The translations under genes and the position numbers were made by a program. The notes beneath the pieces are model-generated. The model was not told the origin of the DNA and did not search any database. It was given only the letters and a program-made list of their open reading frames with translations. 64,000 bases of DNA, taken from contig JADJLZ010000010.1 of assembly GCA_016709875.1 (NCBI GenBank), positions 1 through 64,000 on the forward strand, given 5' to 3'. This DNA is from Planctomycetota bacterium. GTDB taxonomy: Bacteria > Planctomycetota > UBA1135 > GCA-002686595. Shown in pieces: positions 9,579 to 17,709 of this stretch (within the stretch, counting starts at the first letter, position 1; each line of letters opens with the position of its first letter).

Positions 9579-9623
9579 TTCCTAAACCGCAGGCCGGCAG
9601 TTCGAATCTGCCCGGGCGCACCA
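9579..9623 (+). other. attR-like scar: 3' half of tRNA-Arg(CCU)
   Basis: From the anticodon loop onward the geometry of a tRNA is exact: loop TTCCTAA (anticodon CCT), 3' anticodon strand ACCGC, five-base variable region, T-stem GGCAG/CTGCC around TTCGAAT, acceptor strand CGGGCGC, discriminator A and encoded CCA. Upstream there is no 5' half: the expected GCGCCCG acceptor strand and D-arm are missing, and the bases before the loop (CTGCA) do not pair. This is what remains at the far end after an integrase has crossed over in a tRNA anticodon loop. It is not a functional tRNA gene. Confidence 0.85.
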
Positions 9624-9668
9624 GGCACGCACTCGTGTGCGCGGCAAAGAAGGGCGGATACCGACCGC

Positions 9669-10643
9669 TCACCCCGTCCGCCGGCAGAGGAACACCTGGT
9701 CGCGGTGGTACTCCAGGAACCCGGCCTGCCGCGTGGTGAACGCGCCGACGTTGAAGTCCGCGTCGGCGGGCACGCCCATCCTCGAGAGAGAGGGCTTGTG
9801 TGCAACCGGCGACACGAGCAGCCGTCCCGTGGCCTCGAACGAGATGAATCCCCTGTCGAACAAGTGGTCGATCGACGGCGTCAGGAGCAGGCCGTTCTCG
9901 CCATCGAGCCGTTCCTCGTTCGAGCTGTCGCGCCAGGGCTTGCAGTGGCTCGCGCGCAGGTGCTCCGCGCGTGAGACGCGCGTCACCCGGCAGCAGCGCT
10001 CGACCTGCTGAACCCGCTCCCGGAAGAGGCCCTGGCCGCGGCGTGCGATCACGAGGGCTTCGCGATCGGTTTCCGGGAGTGCGCGGTCGTCCTCGATCTT
10101 CTTGCGCAGATGTTCCTCCCACAGCAGCGTTTCGGCGCCAGGGGTCGTCAGTTCGCGCTCGGCGGCGAGCTCGACGCGGGCCAGCGCCTTGATCTCGCCG
10201 CCGATGAGATCGGCGAGGGCCAAGGCGAGAGGCTTGGGGAGCTCGGTCAGGTAGATGCTCTGCACGCCGTGGCCGCTCGCCTGGAGCGGCGCGTACTTCT
10301 CCGGGAGCAATGCGCGCAGGACATCCATCCGGTCCGAGGGCCGCAGCGGGTTCGGGAGGGTCTGGAACGAGACGTCCACTCGCCAGCCGACCTGCTCCCA
10401 GTTGCGGCCGACCGAACCGAACTCCACGGGCTTGGGGCACTCATAGGCGTACGACGTGGCGAGGCCGAAGGCGCGGATGCGCGTTTCGACGAAGCAGAAC
10501 ACCAGGTCTCCAGGCGAGACCTCGCGCATCGACTCGTAGAAGGGGTTGCGCGTGCCGTCCGCTTTGCGCTTGGGCGACCAGAGGTACTTCCCGGCGAACT
10601 CGTGCCGGAAGGTCTGGTTCTGGTTCACCCACCAGTACCTCAT
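9669..10643 (-). CDS. EVE/PUA-like domain plus HNH endonuclease
   Basis: A complete 324-residue protein. Residues 1-150 resemble an EVE/PUA-like base-reading domain (MRYWWVNQNQTFRHE, YLWSPK, FYESM, PGDLVFCF, IRAFGLA). Residues 215-325 form an HNH nuclease (CCRVTRV, ASHCKPWRDSSN, NGLLLTPSIDHLFDRGFISF) with ASH at 231-233 and Asn250 and His260 as likely metal and catalytic residues. EVE-type readers fused to nucleases are known in modification-dependent restriction, so this is a candidate type IV-like restriction enzyme. Its ATG overlaps the stop of the SEC-C gene by four bases. Confidence 0.8.
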   Translation of the reverse strand: MRYWWVNQNQTFRHEFAGKYLWSPKRKADGTRNPFYESMREVSPGDLVFCFVETRIRAFGLATSYAYECPKPVEFGSVGRNWEQVGWRVDVSFQTLPNPLRPSDRMDVLRALLPEKYAPLQASGHGVQSIYLTELPKPLALALADLIGGEIKALARVELAAERELTTPGAETLLWEEHLRKKIEDDRALPETDREALVIARRGQGLFRERVQQVERCCRVTRVSRAEHLRASHCKPWRDSSNEERLDGENGLLLTPSIDHLFDRGFISFEATGRLLVSPVAHKPSLSRMGVPADADFNVGAFTTRQAGFLEYHRDQVFLCRRTG

Positions 10644-12028
10644 CCAGGCTCCCGGCCCCGAGAAGCGCCGGACGCGCCCTCGCTCTCCAACCCGAGCTCC
10701 CTCCACATCCACTTCGAGTCGTAGCTGATCTCGCCCCTGCGGCGCTTCTGCTCCTCGAGGTTCGCGATGCCCTTCAAGAGCTCCACGACGCGCGCGCGCA
10801 TGCGCGGCTCGTGCACAGCGCGGCGTGGCGTCCAGCCGTCGAGCATCGGGATGCGCTCGTCGAGCCAGGCGCGGTAGTGCTCGTCCATCATGCGCGTGAT
10901 CACCTCGCGCTGGACCTCGAGCGGGAGCTCCTCGCGCGCGGGCTCGGGCCGGCGCTCCTCCTCCATCAGCTCCGCGGCGCTCTGCTCGCTCGCCTCGACG
11001 AAGGCGAGGTGGCCCTCGGCGATCTGCGCGAGGTAGGTGCGCAGGCGCGCGAGGCGCTCGGCCGAGGTCGTCTCGACGGCGAGCTCGTCGTCGCGGAGCT
11101 CGAGGCGTCCGAGCACGCGCTCGGCGCTGCCGTGGGGTTCGATCCAGGACCACTCGAGCGCGTCGGGCGAGGGGCGCCGCAGGTCGGTGGCGAAGTCGAG
11201 CGCGCGCACGAAGGCCTCGCGCTCGCGCACGCGGAAGCTCGCGCGGCAGAGGAGGAATTCGTCACCCTCGGGGGTCGTGATCCGCGGCAGGGGCGGCTGT
11301 GTCGCGACCTCGTGCACCCACCAGGCGACGAGGTCGGGCAGCACGATCTTGAAGAACACGCGGTCGGGGAGCTCGGGCCGACTGATGAGCTCCTCGTCGT
11401 GCAACTCGTGCACGAAGGCGAGCAGGGCCGCCTTGTGGCGCTGCGTCAGGTCGAGCAGGTCGCCCTCGAACTCGTGCGGGCCCCGTGGGCGCTTCAGGAT
11501 GCGGCCGCCGATCACGTCGAAGCGCACCAGCTGCTTCGAGGCCGTGCGCTCCTCGACCCAGAGTCGGCGCGGGCGCCAGAGGTCCTGGACGAGGACGCCC
11601 TCGCCCGGGCGCGATTCGAGGACCTCGTAGAGGCCCCAGTAGCTCTCGAGGCCCGCGCAGAGGTAGGCGCGCTCGCCGCGCGAGAGGCGCTTTGATTGTT
11701 CCTCGAAGAGCAGCTCGGCGAGCGGCTGCTCGCCGTGGGGATTCGTGTCCCAGCAGGTGAAGTAGAGAAAGGCGGTCTGGAGGTTGGGGTCACCGAGCAC
11801 AGCCCGCGCGGCGTCTTCGTCGTCGTCCTCGGGCAGGGCCTCGGCCCAGAAGATCTCGGCGACGTTGCGCCCGAAGCGCCGCAGCGTCGGGCGCGCGCTC
11901 AGTGTCTGCATCTTCACCAGCGCGCGCTCGCGCTCGGCGCTCGTGTACTGCAGCTCGGGATCGAGGATCGGCTCGGAGCAGCAGCGCGCGAGCTCGCGGC
12001 CGGAGCCGCAGGGGCAAGGGTGGGACAT
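10640..12028 (-). CDS. SEC-C zinc-motif protein with ParS/MbcA-like C-terminus
   Basis: A 462-residue soluble protein. It begins with a SEC-C metal-binding motif (CPCGSGRELARCC, residues 4-17), as in SecA C-termini. The long middle part is unrecognised and rich in Glu, Arg and Trp. The last 65 residues (MLDGWTPRRAVHEP, RARVVELLKGI, MWRELGLE) resemble the toxin-binding domain of Xre/MbcA/ParS antitoxins, also found in other SEC-C proteins. It is upstream of, and overlaps by ATGA, the EVE-HNH endonuclease, so the two are translated together. A regulatory or partner role for the nuclease is plausible but unproven. Confidence 0.7.
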   Translation of the reverse strand: MSHPCPCGSGRELARCCSEPILDPELQYTSAERERALVKMQTLSARPTLRRFGRNVAEIFWAEALPEDDDEDAARAVLGDPNLQTAFLYFTCWDTNPHGEQPLAELLFEEQSKRLSRGERAYLCAGLESYWGLYEVLESRPGEGVLVQDLWRPRRLWVEERTASKQLVRFDVIGGRILKRPRGPHEFEGDLLDLTQRHKAALLAFVHELHDEELISRPELPDRVFFKIVLPDLVAWWVHEVATQPPLPRITTPEGDEFLLCRASFRVREREAFVRALDFATDLRRPSPDALEWSWIEPHGSAERVLGRLELRDDELAVETTSAERLARLRTYLAQIAEGHLAFVEASEQSAAELMEEERRPEPAREELPLEVQREVITRMMDEHYRAWLDERIPMLDGWTPRRAVHEPRMRARVVELLKGIANLEEQKRRRGEISYDSKWMWRELGLESEGASGASRGREPG

Positions 12029-12168
12029 GGCCCTCCAGGCTACCGCGGGCGCGGAGTTGCGGCATCGCGGGGGGGTCAGGTGCGCAGTTCGCCCCCGCTT
12101 CTCCAAGGTAGAATCCCAGCCTACCCGGCACCCGACCCGCCCACCTCGTGCCGCTCCCGCATCCCGGC

Positions 12169-13473
12169 ATGGCCTCGCGCAGCTACGACATCGATTGGGA
12201 CGAAGCGCTCCGGCTCCACGAGCAGGAGAAGTGGACCCACACCGAGATCGCGCGCGAGTTCGGCTACTCGCCACGGACGGTCGGCAGGGAGTTGAACAAG
12301 CGCGGGGCGAGCCGGCCTCCGCCCGAGCCGCGCGGGAAGCACGCGATCGAGCTGCACGCGGTCTGGCGCAACACGCACAGGAAATGCGAGAAGCCCCGGC
12401 ACGCGAGCTACGCGCGCTTCGGAGCGCAGGGCGTGCGCGTGTGCGAGGCGTGGAAGAAGTTCGGGCCGTTCTACGCCTGGGCGCGGAAATCCGGCTACCG
12501 CAAGGGACTGCGGCTCGCGCGCGTGGACGAGAGCGCGGCTTTCGGGCCATTCAACTGCCGCTGGGCCACGATGGCCGAGACCCTGCGCGCGCGGCGGCCG
12601 TTCCGGCGCAAGACGAAGAGCGCGAAGCCGCGCGTGCAGATCGACTGGCCCGAGGCGGAACGGCTGCTGCTCGAGGAGCGCCTGTCGCAGCCCGAGGTCG
12701 CGCGGCGCCTGCACGCGAGCTACACGGCGATCGTCGCGGGCTTCAAGCGGCGCGGTGTGCGGCGCGAGAAGGAGCCGACTCCGAACTCGACGCCCGAAGG
12801 CCGGCGGCTCTACGCGTTGTGGTGGTCGTTGCACGCGCGCTGCGAGAACCCGAAGGCGCGCGGGTACGAATACAACGGCGCACGCGGCATCGCGGTCGCG
12901 AAGGAGTGGGCCGCCTTCGATGCCTTCTCGCGCTGGGCGGGCGAGTCGGGGACGCAGCAGGGGCTGTGGCTCACGCGCGTCGATGATTCGAAGGACTACT
13001 CGCCCAAGAACTGCATCTGGGCCGCGCGCGAGGAAGTGCTGCGCAAGCGCAAGCCCCCGCCGCACCCTCCGCGCGCGCGCAGGCCGATCAAGGCGCTGGG
13101 CGAGACGAAGGCGCTGCTCGCATGGAGCAGGGATCCGCGCTGCCCCGTCACCGCCGGGACCATCGCGCGGCGTCTCGATCACGGTTGGGACGCGAAGTCC
13201 GCCATCACGTCCCCGGCCCAATTCCCCGGATGCAGTGGACTCACGTTCACCGAGCTGCGCGCCTTCGGCGAGGTGAAGGGACCCGCGGCCTGGGCGCGTG
13301 ACAAGCGCTGCCGCGTGACGATCTCGGGGCTGATCGACCGCCTGCGGCGGGGATGGTCAGTCGCAGAAGCGATCTCCACGCCGCCCTTCCGGAGCCGGCG
13401 CGACCGCGAACCGGGCCCAGCGTCGAATCGACGCACGACGAATCGTACACGCGCAAGCGCGGGGCGTGGGTAG
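12169..13473 (+). CDS. Tandem HTH and AP2-like DNA-binding protein
   Basis: A 434-residue protein built from duplicated parts. HTH1 is at 22-46 (WTHTEIAREFGYSPRTVGRE) and an AP2-like module at 60-140 (AVWRNTHRKCEKP, FGAQGVRVCEAW, FNCRWAT). HTH2 is at 170-197 and a second AP2-like module at 210-292 (ALWWSLHARCENP, NGARGIAVAKEW, YSPKNCIWA). Two copies of a 40-residue unit follow, GE-K---AW-RD-RC-V with RL--GW---AI. Such AP2-like and GE-K units are known from phage homing endonucleases, but I see no nuclease motif. ATG 12169 was chosen over an in-frame GTG at 12148. It is divergent from the SEC-C/HNH operon (140-base gap). Confidence 0.7.
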   Translation: MASRSYDIDWDEALRLHEQEKWTHTEIAREFGYSPRTVGRELNKRGASRPPPEPRGKHAIELHAVWRNTHRKCEKPRHASYARFGAQGVRVCEAWKKFGPFYAWARKSGYRKGLRLARVDESAAFGPFNCRWATMAETLRARRPFRRKTKSAKPRVQIDWPEAERLLLEERLSQPEVARRLHASYTAIVAGFKRRGVRREKEPTPNSTPEGRRLYALWWSLHARCENPKARGYEYNGARGIAVAKEWAAFDAFSRWAGESGTQQGLWLTRVDDSKDYSPKNCIWAAREEVLRKRKPPPHPPRARRPIKALGETKALLAWSRDPRCPVTAGTIARRLDHGWDAKSAITSPAQFPGCSGLTFTELRAFGEVKGPAAWARDKRCRVTISGLIDRLRRGWSVAEAISTPPFRSRRDREPGPASNRRTTNRTRASAGRG

Positions 13474-13492
13474 TCGGACGGGGCTGGCAGCG

Positions 13493-13525
13493 GCGCAGGG
13501 TATCCTGACGCCAGTATCCCTGCGC
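13493..13525. terminator. Hairpin between convergent genes
   Basis: GCGCAGGG (13493-13500) is complementary to CCCTGCGC (13518-13525) with a 17-base loop. It lies between the ends of the AP2-like gene and the convergent SGNH hydrolase gene, where it could stop transcription from both sides. No T-run is present. Confidence 0.4.
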
Positions 13526-13625
13526 CTCTCCTTCACCCCGGGAAATGTCAACCACGTGTCCGAGTTGCGCAGACGCGGAACATGGTCCCGACTCTCCGGT
13601 ATCAGCCCCCGCTCGGAGGTTGCGG

Positions 13626-14843
13626 TCAGGTGTGATGCAGCAGGAGCGAAACCTTCGCCGCGAGCAGGTGCGCGAAGCGGTCTTGGCCGGCTTGCGTGAA
13701 GTGGCCGTCGAGCTCGAAGAACAGGGGCTCGGGGCCAATGCCCTGGCGAAACGACTCGGTGACGCTGATGAAGGGGATGCCCGCCTCCATGCACGCGGCC
13801 TGGATCTCGACGTCGGGAGCATCGCTGGTCAGCATCGAGTCGTCGACCTGGAAGCCCATGCGCCCTCGGGCGGCCAGCGCGCGCGGGTCGGCGTACGCGC
13901 CTTGCGGCACGGAGACGACCACGACACGCCCACCTGATTCTCGCGCGACCCTGTCGATGCGGGCCAGGCTCGAGGACATCTTGTCGATGAGTTGCCGCAC
14001 GTGGGCAGACGTCGTGTCCTGGTAGTCGGAGAAGTACGTCGGGTCCTTCACCTCGGTCTCGATGACGGCGGGGTTCAGCGCACCTCGGAGGAAGAGCCCC
14101 TTGATGTCCGGATCGATTGCGGCGAAGCGGCGCGCGTCGTCGCCAGTCCACTCGGACTCCAGGACCTTCGCTTCTGGTTTCCACTCCGCGAGCCAGGGAG
14201 CTGTCGCTCGTTTCGCGACGGCGATGCGCACGACATGTTGCGCGAGGCCGATCAGGTTGGGCAGCGTGTAGCGCTTCAGCTTCCCGAGCCGCGTCTTGAA
14301 GCTCTCCTCGCGCGGGTACTCCATCTGCTGGAGGTCGTCGAGTTGGAGCACGCCGACCACGGTGAGGTCGGGCGTGAGGATCGGCAGGGAACGTTCCGCA
14401 ATGTCGGCGTAGTCGGCCGGACTTGCACCCGGTTTGCCGAGATTGGCGACTTCCACAGCGGCTCCACCGGCGACCAGCGTGCGCTCGAGGACCTTGGGCC
14501 AGGCGGCCTCCTGCTCGACTCCCCAGCCCCAAGTCATCGAGTCGCCCAACGCGACAATCCGCTGAACGTGTGGGTGTGTGATGCTGAATTCCCGATCCCT
14601 GAACCCGAGTGAGTTGATGTGAATGGTCGAAGAGAATTCAGTCGTCCCGCCCGCGGCCGCCTGGTTGGCATCGAACACGAGTCCCCGGCCAACGCCGGCG
14701 ACCGGGAGAATCAGCCCGACGACTGCATCCACTGCGCGGAGCGCGAGCAGGGAGAGTGCGAGAGCGAGGATTCGCGGAATCCAGCGCCGACGTCCTGGCG
14801 GGGAGCGCGATTCGATCGGTCGGGAGGATGCGGTGGTGGGCAT
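13626..14843 (-). CDS. Membrane-anchored SGNH/GDSL-family hydrolase
   Basis: A 405-residue protein with an N-terminal membrane anchor (residues 22-48, IPRILALALSLLALRAVDAV). A GDSL-like esterase/acyltransferase fold follows. Block I is ALGDSMTWGWGVE with the nucleophile Ser, a Gly in NLGKPGASPADYADI fits block II, and DGHFTQAG near the C-terminus gives the catalytic Asp-His. It probably faces the periplasm and may deacylate or acylate an envelope glycan or other ester; the substrate is unknown. The ATG at 14843 was chosen because the upstream in-frame extension has no protein character. Confidence 0.7.
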   Translation of the reverse strand: MPTTASSRPIESRSPPGRRRWIPRILALALSLLALRAVDAVVGLILPVAGVGRGLVFDANQAAAGGTTEFSSTIHINSLGFRDREFSITHPHVQRIVALGDSMTWGWGVEQEAAWPKVLERTLVAGGAAVEVANLGKPGASPADYADIAERSLPILTPDLTVVGVLQLDDLQQMEYPREESFKTRLGKLKRYTLPNLIGLAQHVVRIAVAKRATAPWLAEWKPEAKVLESEWTGDDARRFAAIDPDIKGLFLRGALNPAVIETEVKDPTYFSDYQDTTSAHVRQLIDKMSSSLARIDRVARESGGRVVVVSVPQGAYADPRALAARGRMGFQVDDSMLTSDAPDVEIQAACMEAGIPFISVTESFRQGIGPEPLFFELDGHFTQAGQDRFAHLLAAKVSLLLHHT

Positions 14844-15060
14844 TGCGCGAGCGATGTCAGAGTACACGAGTTGCCGGCAGCTCGACCAGATCGCTCCAGC
14901 GGGTGCCCGAGGCAGCGCAACCTTCACGCGGCACGAGGCCCTCCGCTGGATTCCAGCGAGGGGTCAGCTGCATGCGACACGGACTCGGGGGGTCCCCGCT
15001 GTACAACCACTCCCGAGCCACACGCTCCGATCCGAACACGCGCTTGGCTTGGAGTTCGCC

Positions 15061-15117
15061 CTCGGAATGCAACTCCCGCCACGTCCTTTCCGGTGCCACG
15101 TTCGTGCGAGCCTCGCG
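15061..15117. repeat. Imperfect direct repeat, copy B
   Basis: This is the partner of 9411-9468, in the same orientation and 5.65 kb away. Shared blocks are CTCGGAATGCAACT, TCCTTTCC, GTGCCAC and CCTCGCG. No tRNA half follows this copy. The segment between the two copies carries the EVE-HNH locus and the SGNH hydrolase gene. Confidence 0.5.
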
Positions 15118-15356
15118 TGCCCCGCATTCGAACGGGGGCGTGATCGCTCGCGGGCCGTTCGTAGACAGTCGCCTTCGGAGCTTCAAGGCAAGCCTGGACA
15201 GCTCACGTCGTCCTTCGTCGGATCCATTGGGAGATCGTGTCGACGAAGGTGGGTGCAGGAGGGCTCGCTTCGCGGAGAGCCTTGGGACGACGAGCGCTCG
15301 GGTCGGGGTAGCCAAGGCTGAAGGCGCTGCACGACTGCAGCGGCCTCCGGCTCCGG

Positions 15357-15396
15357 GAGTTGCAGGAACCAAGTAGATCCAGGTTCCCTGCAACTC
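15357..15396. repeat. Long hairpin
   Basis: A 14-base left arm (GAGTTGCAGGAACC) pairs with GGTTCCCTGCAACTC, leaving one bulged C and an 11-base loop. It lies in the intergenic stretch about 310 bases upstream of the secreted protein start. It may be a terminator, a protein-binding site or a remnant of an insertion end. Confidence 0.5.
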
Positions 15397-15704
15397 ATCG
15401 ACGTCTCGCCAGGCAAAGGAGCCATCGCCTGAGGAGGCGACGGACTCCAACGAAGACAGCGATACGGCGCCGGTGCATGGCGAGGTTCGACGCGGTTACA
15501 CCCGGCGGCCTCGACGCTGTTCCGAGCGTGGGCTCACACTTCCAGTGCGGCTCACGAATCCAGACGTGGTTCGTCCAGCGCGCGCCCGGGCGCGCACTGC
15601 AGCAGAGTGGCGCCCACATGCCAACCTGCAACCCACGCGGACTGCCCTCGTCATCACAACGTGATCATGACTCTCACCACAACCACCTATCCAAGGAACC
15701 AACA

Positions 15705-16553
15705 ATGTTGTCGCGCATTACATTCATATTGACCGTCGTGCTGAGCTTGTGCTTTGGAACAGCCTCGAACTCCGTGGCGCAAACCTCGAGCATGGTGACC
15801 GTCGAGATCTGCTGCAGCTCGCAGCAGAAAGTCGATCAGGACCACGGAGTCACGCTAGAGGTCGAGGGGCCGAACGGAGTGACGGTCGGATTCAGTGTCT
15901 TCGTGCCGAAAGGGACGACCTCGGCCCAAGTGGCTTCGAAACTTGCCGAGGCCTTGCGGGGCAACGGCATTCCTGTCGGCAATCCGACCCCGAATACCCA
16001 CCCTCGCTATGCCGAGAATACAGCTTGGGACGTCAAACTCCCGGCCGGCTATTCGCTGCATCGGGCCAAGGTCCAGAAGTGCGTCGACGGGCACTGGCAA
16101 GAGGACCACGGACACATGAAAATTCGGGACAACGTGACGAAGGTTGCCATGTACGACTTCACGGCCCACGGCGAGTGGTCCACGATGCCCGACACGACCG
16201 ACGATGGCGCGCCGTTTATCAGCACGCTCAACTTCACGCAAGAGGCCTGCTCCGGGGGCTCGATGGCCATGGAGGTGTACTTGCGCGGCATCGACGCTCA
16301 AGGCGACGAGTTCTCCTGCCTGAAGACCGTGATGTATGAGCCTGGCGCCGATTCTGCGGGAGGCAATTTCGCTGACATCGGAGACTGCCTGGCGTCTCTC
16401 GGCATGACGGTCACGTACCCGACCTCCTCGCAGATGCAGGTGGACGTGACGACGTCCGGGCTGAGCCTGCAGGAAGTCGAGTTCACGATGTACGACGCTG
16501 GAGACGACGTCACGAATGACTCGGAGGTCTCGTGGGGATTTGAAGCGCTCTGA
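15705..16553 (+). CDS. Secreted hypothetical protein
   Basis: A 282-residue protein that I do not recognise. Residues 1-26 form a signal peptide (hydrophobic core ITFILTVVLSLCFG, likely cut after SVAQ). The mature part is acidic, has about six cysteines (EICC, QKC, EAC, FSC, GDC) that could form disulfides, and is predicted mostly beta. AAGGA at 15693-15697 is 7 bases before the ATG, so the start is well supported. It is flanked by long intergenic DNA and is probably transcribed alone. Confidence 0.65.
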   Translation: MLSRITFILTVVLSLCFGTASNSVAQTSSMVTVEICCSSQQKVDQDHGVTLEVEGPNGVTVGFSVFVPKGTTSAQVASKLAEALRGNGIPVGNPTPNTHPRYAENTAWDVKLPAGYSLHRAKVQKCVDGHWQEDHGHMKIRDNVTKVAMYDFTAHGEWSTMPDTTDDGAPFISTLNFTQEACSGGSMAMEVYLRGIDAQGDEFSCLKTVMYEPGADSAGGNFADIGDCLASLGMTVTYPTSSQMQVDVTTSGLSLQEVEFTMYDAGDDVTNDSEVSWGFEAL

Positions 16554-16737
16554 CGTCTGGACGAGCGTCCCGGCGTATTCTCGAGCCGCCGTCCTCGGTC
16601 ACCATCCGGGGATGGCGGCGTTCGTGGTGCCCCGGTCGCGCTCCCGCCTCGCCCCCTGCGGTGCGTGGGCCACCACCGGCTCCCGGGGCGCGGCGGGGTC
16701 CTAGAATCCGGCTAGGCGCGGCAGGACTCAGCCCCGT

Positions 16738-17634
16738 TCAAGAAAGCCCGCCCATCTTGCCGCTCTGGAAGTCGCGGATGGCCTGGTGGATCTCGGCTTC
16801 GGTGTTCATCACGAACGGTCCGTAGCCCGCGATGGGCTCGGCGATCGGTTCGCCGGCGAGGAGCAGGATCTTCGCACCTTGCGTGCTCTCGATTTCAATC
16901 GCGGTCCCGTTGCGATCGAAGAGGACGTAGCTCGCCGGACCGGCGACCTGTGCGCCGTCGACGCGCACTTCGCCCTGCAGCACCACCAGCGCGGTGGTGA
17001 AGCCCTCGGGCACCGCGAGCTTGGCCGAGCCCTGAAGACGGATATCCCAAACGTGGATGGGCGTGAAGGTCTGCGCGGGGCCGCGCTTGCCGTCGTACTC
17101 GCCGGCGATCACGCGCAGCTTGCCGGCGTTCCCGGGCAGCTCGATGGCGGGGATGTCCGCGTCGAGCAGCGCCTGGTAGCGCGGCTTCGTCCACTTGTGC
17201 TGTGCGGGCAGGTTGACCCACAGCTGCACCATCTCGAACATCCCGCCGCTGCGCGCGAAGTCGCGGCCGTGGAACTCCTCGTGCACCAGGCCCGAGGCGG
17301 CCGTCATCCATTGCACGTCACCCGGACCGATCTTGCCTCCCCCGCCGGCGGAGTCGCGGTGCTCGACCTCGCCTGCGTAGACGATCGTCACGGTCTCGAA
17401 GCCGCGGTGGGGGTGCGGACCGACACCCAGGCGCTCGGTGGTGGGCTCGAAGCGCCGCGGGCCGCCGTAGTCGAGCAGCAGGAAGGGGCTGAGCTCCTCC
17501 CCGGAGTCGTGGTACGAGAACAGCGAGCGCACCGGGAAGCCGTCTCCGACCCAGTGAGACTCGCTCGTGCCGAACACGCCCAGGACGCGCTTGCGCTGTC
17601 CCTGCGCCGATTCCGTCTTCGTCTTGGTTTCCAT
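16738..17634 (-). CDS. Pirin-family protein
   Basis: A 298-residue bicupin. The N-terminal cupin carries the metal-binding signature (PHPHRGFETVTIVYAGEVEHRD, read in two pieces, with His, His and Glu ligands) and the pirin motif GDVQWMTAASGLVHEEFH. The C-terminal cupin ends with an AGEPIAEPIAGYGPFVMNT stretch typical of YhhW-like pirins, some of which act as quercetinase-type dioxygenases. The start at 17634 gives the family's usual length. It is divergent from an HxlR-type regulator, a common pairing in which the regulator controls the pirin gene. Confidence 0.88.
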   Translation of the reverse strand: METKTKTESAQGQRKRVLGVFGTSESHWVGDGFPVRSLFSYHDSGEELSPFLLLDYGGPRRFEPTTERLGVGPHPHRGFETVTIVYAGEVEHRDSAGGGGKIGPGDVQWMTAASGLVHEEFHGRDFARSGGMFEMVQLWVNLPAQHKWTKPRYQALLDADIPAIELPGNAGKLRVIAGEYDGKRGPAQTFTPIHVWDIRLQGSAKLAVPEGFTTALVVLQGEVRVDGAQVAGPASYVLFDRNGTAIEIESTQGAKILLLAGEPIAEPIAGYGPFVMNTEAEIHQAIRDFQSGKMGGLS

Positions 17635-17709
17635 GGCGACCAAGATGGAACAGGTGGTATCCTTCTGCAACTGGTTACCTTGTGGGTACTGAGGTCCCCG
17701 AAGAGATCG
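17635..17709. promoter_or_regulatory. Divergent pirin/HxlR control region
   Basis: The 75 bases between the two divergent starts must hold both promoters. Three related short motifs stand close together: GTGGTATCCTT, CTGGTTACCTT and GTGGGTACTGA (17655-17694). GG-TACC-like half sites of this type are plausible targets for the winged-helix regulator encoded next door. The assignment rests on position and repetition only. Confidence 0.4.

Larger units (their letters stand above)
1..9623. mobile_element. Integrated genetic element, right part
   Basis: A replication-type gene (PriCT-2/Toprim/DUF3987), small accessory genes, an AlpA-like HTH gene and a tyrosine integrase lie together on the plus strand, which is the usual content of a small tRNA-targeting element. 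At the right a naked tRNA-Arg 3' half (9579-9623) has no 5' half. When an element integrates into a plus-strand tRNA, the rebuilt tRNA lies at the left end and the duplicated 3' half at the right end, so the element would extend leftward past base 1. The three genes between integrase and scar (5783-9310) look chromosomal in style, so they may be cargo, or the true right end may be near 5.7 kb. Confidence 0.5.
14844..15704. other. Long non-coding stretch with repeats
   Basis: No convincing gene lies in these 861 bases. They hold the second copy of the imperfect direct repeat (15061-15117), a strong hairpin (15357-15396) and a small one (15425-15440; TCGCCT, 4-base loop, AGGCGA). A minus-strand frame at 14857-15450 is open but has no domain or ribosome-binding site and crosses the repeat, so I treat it as chance or as a decayed remnant. 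The promoter of the next gene should be in the last 150 bases, which are visibly less GC-rich. Confidence 0.5.

Noticed and set aside
9541..9623. Complete tRNA gene
   Set aside because: Acceptor 5' strand, D-arm and the pairing 5' anticodon strand are missing; only the 3' half is present.
15095..15125. T-arm-like palindrome (CCCCG ... CGGGG) after repeat B as a second tRNA scar
   Set aside because: The loop length is wrong for a T-loop and no acceptor strand or CCA follows.
14857..15450. Minus-strand frame of 197 codons
   Set aside because: No start context, no domain, and it crosses repeat B and the hairpin; probably chance or a decayed remnant.
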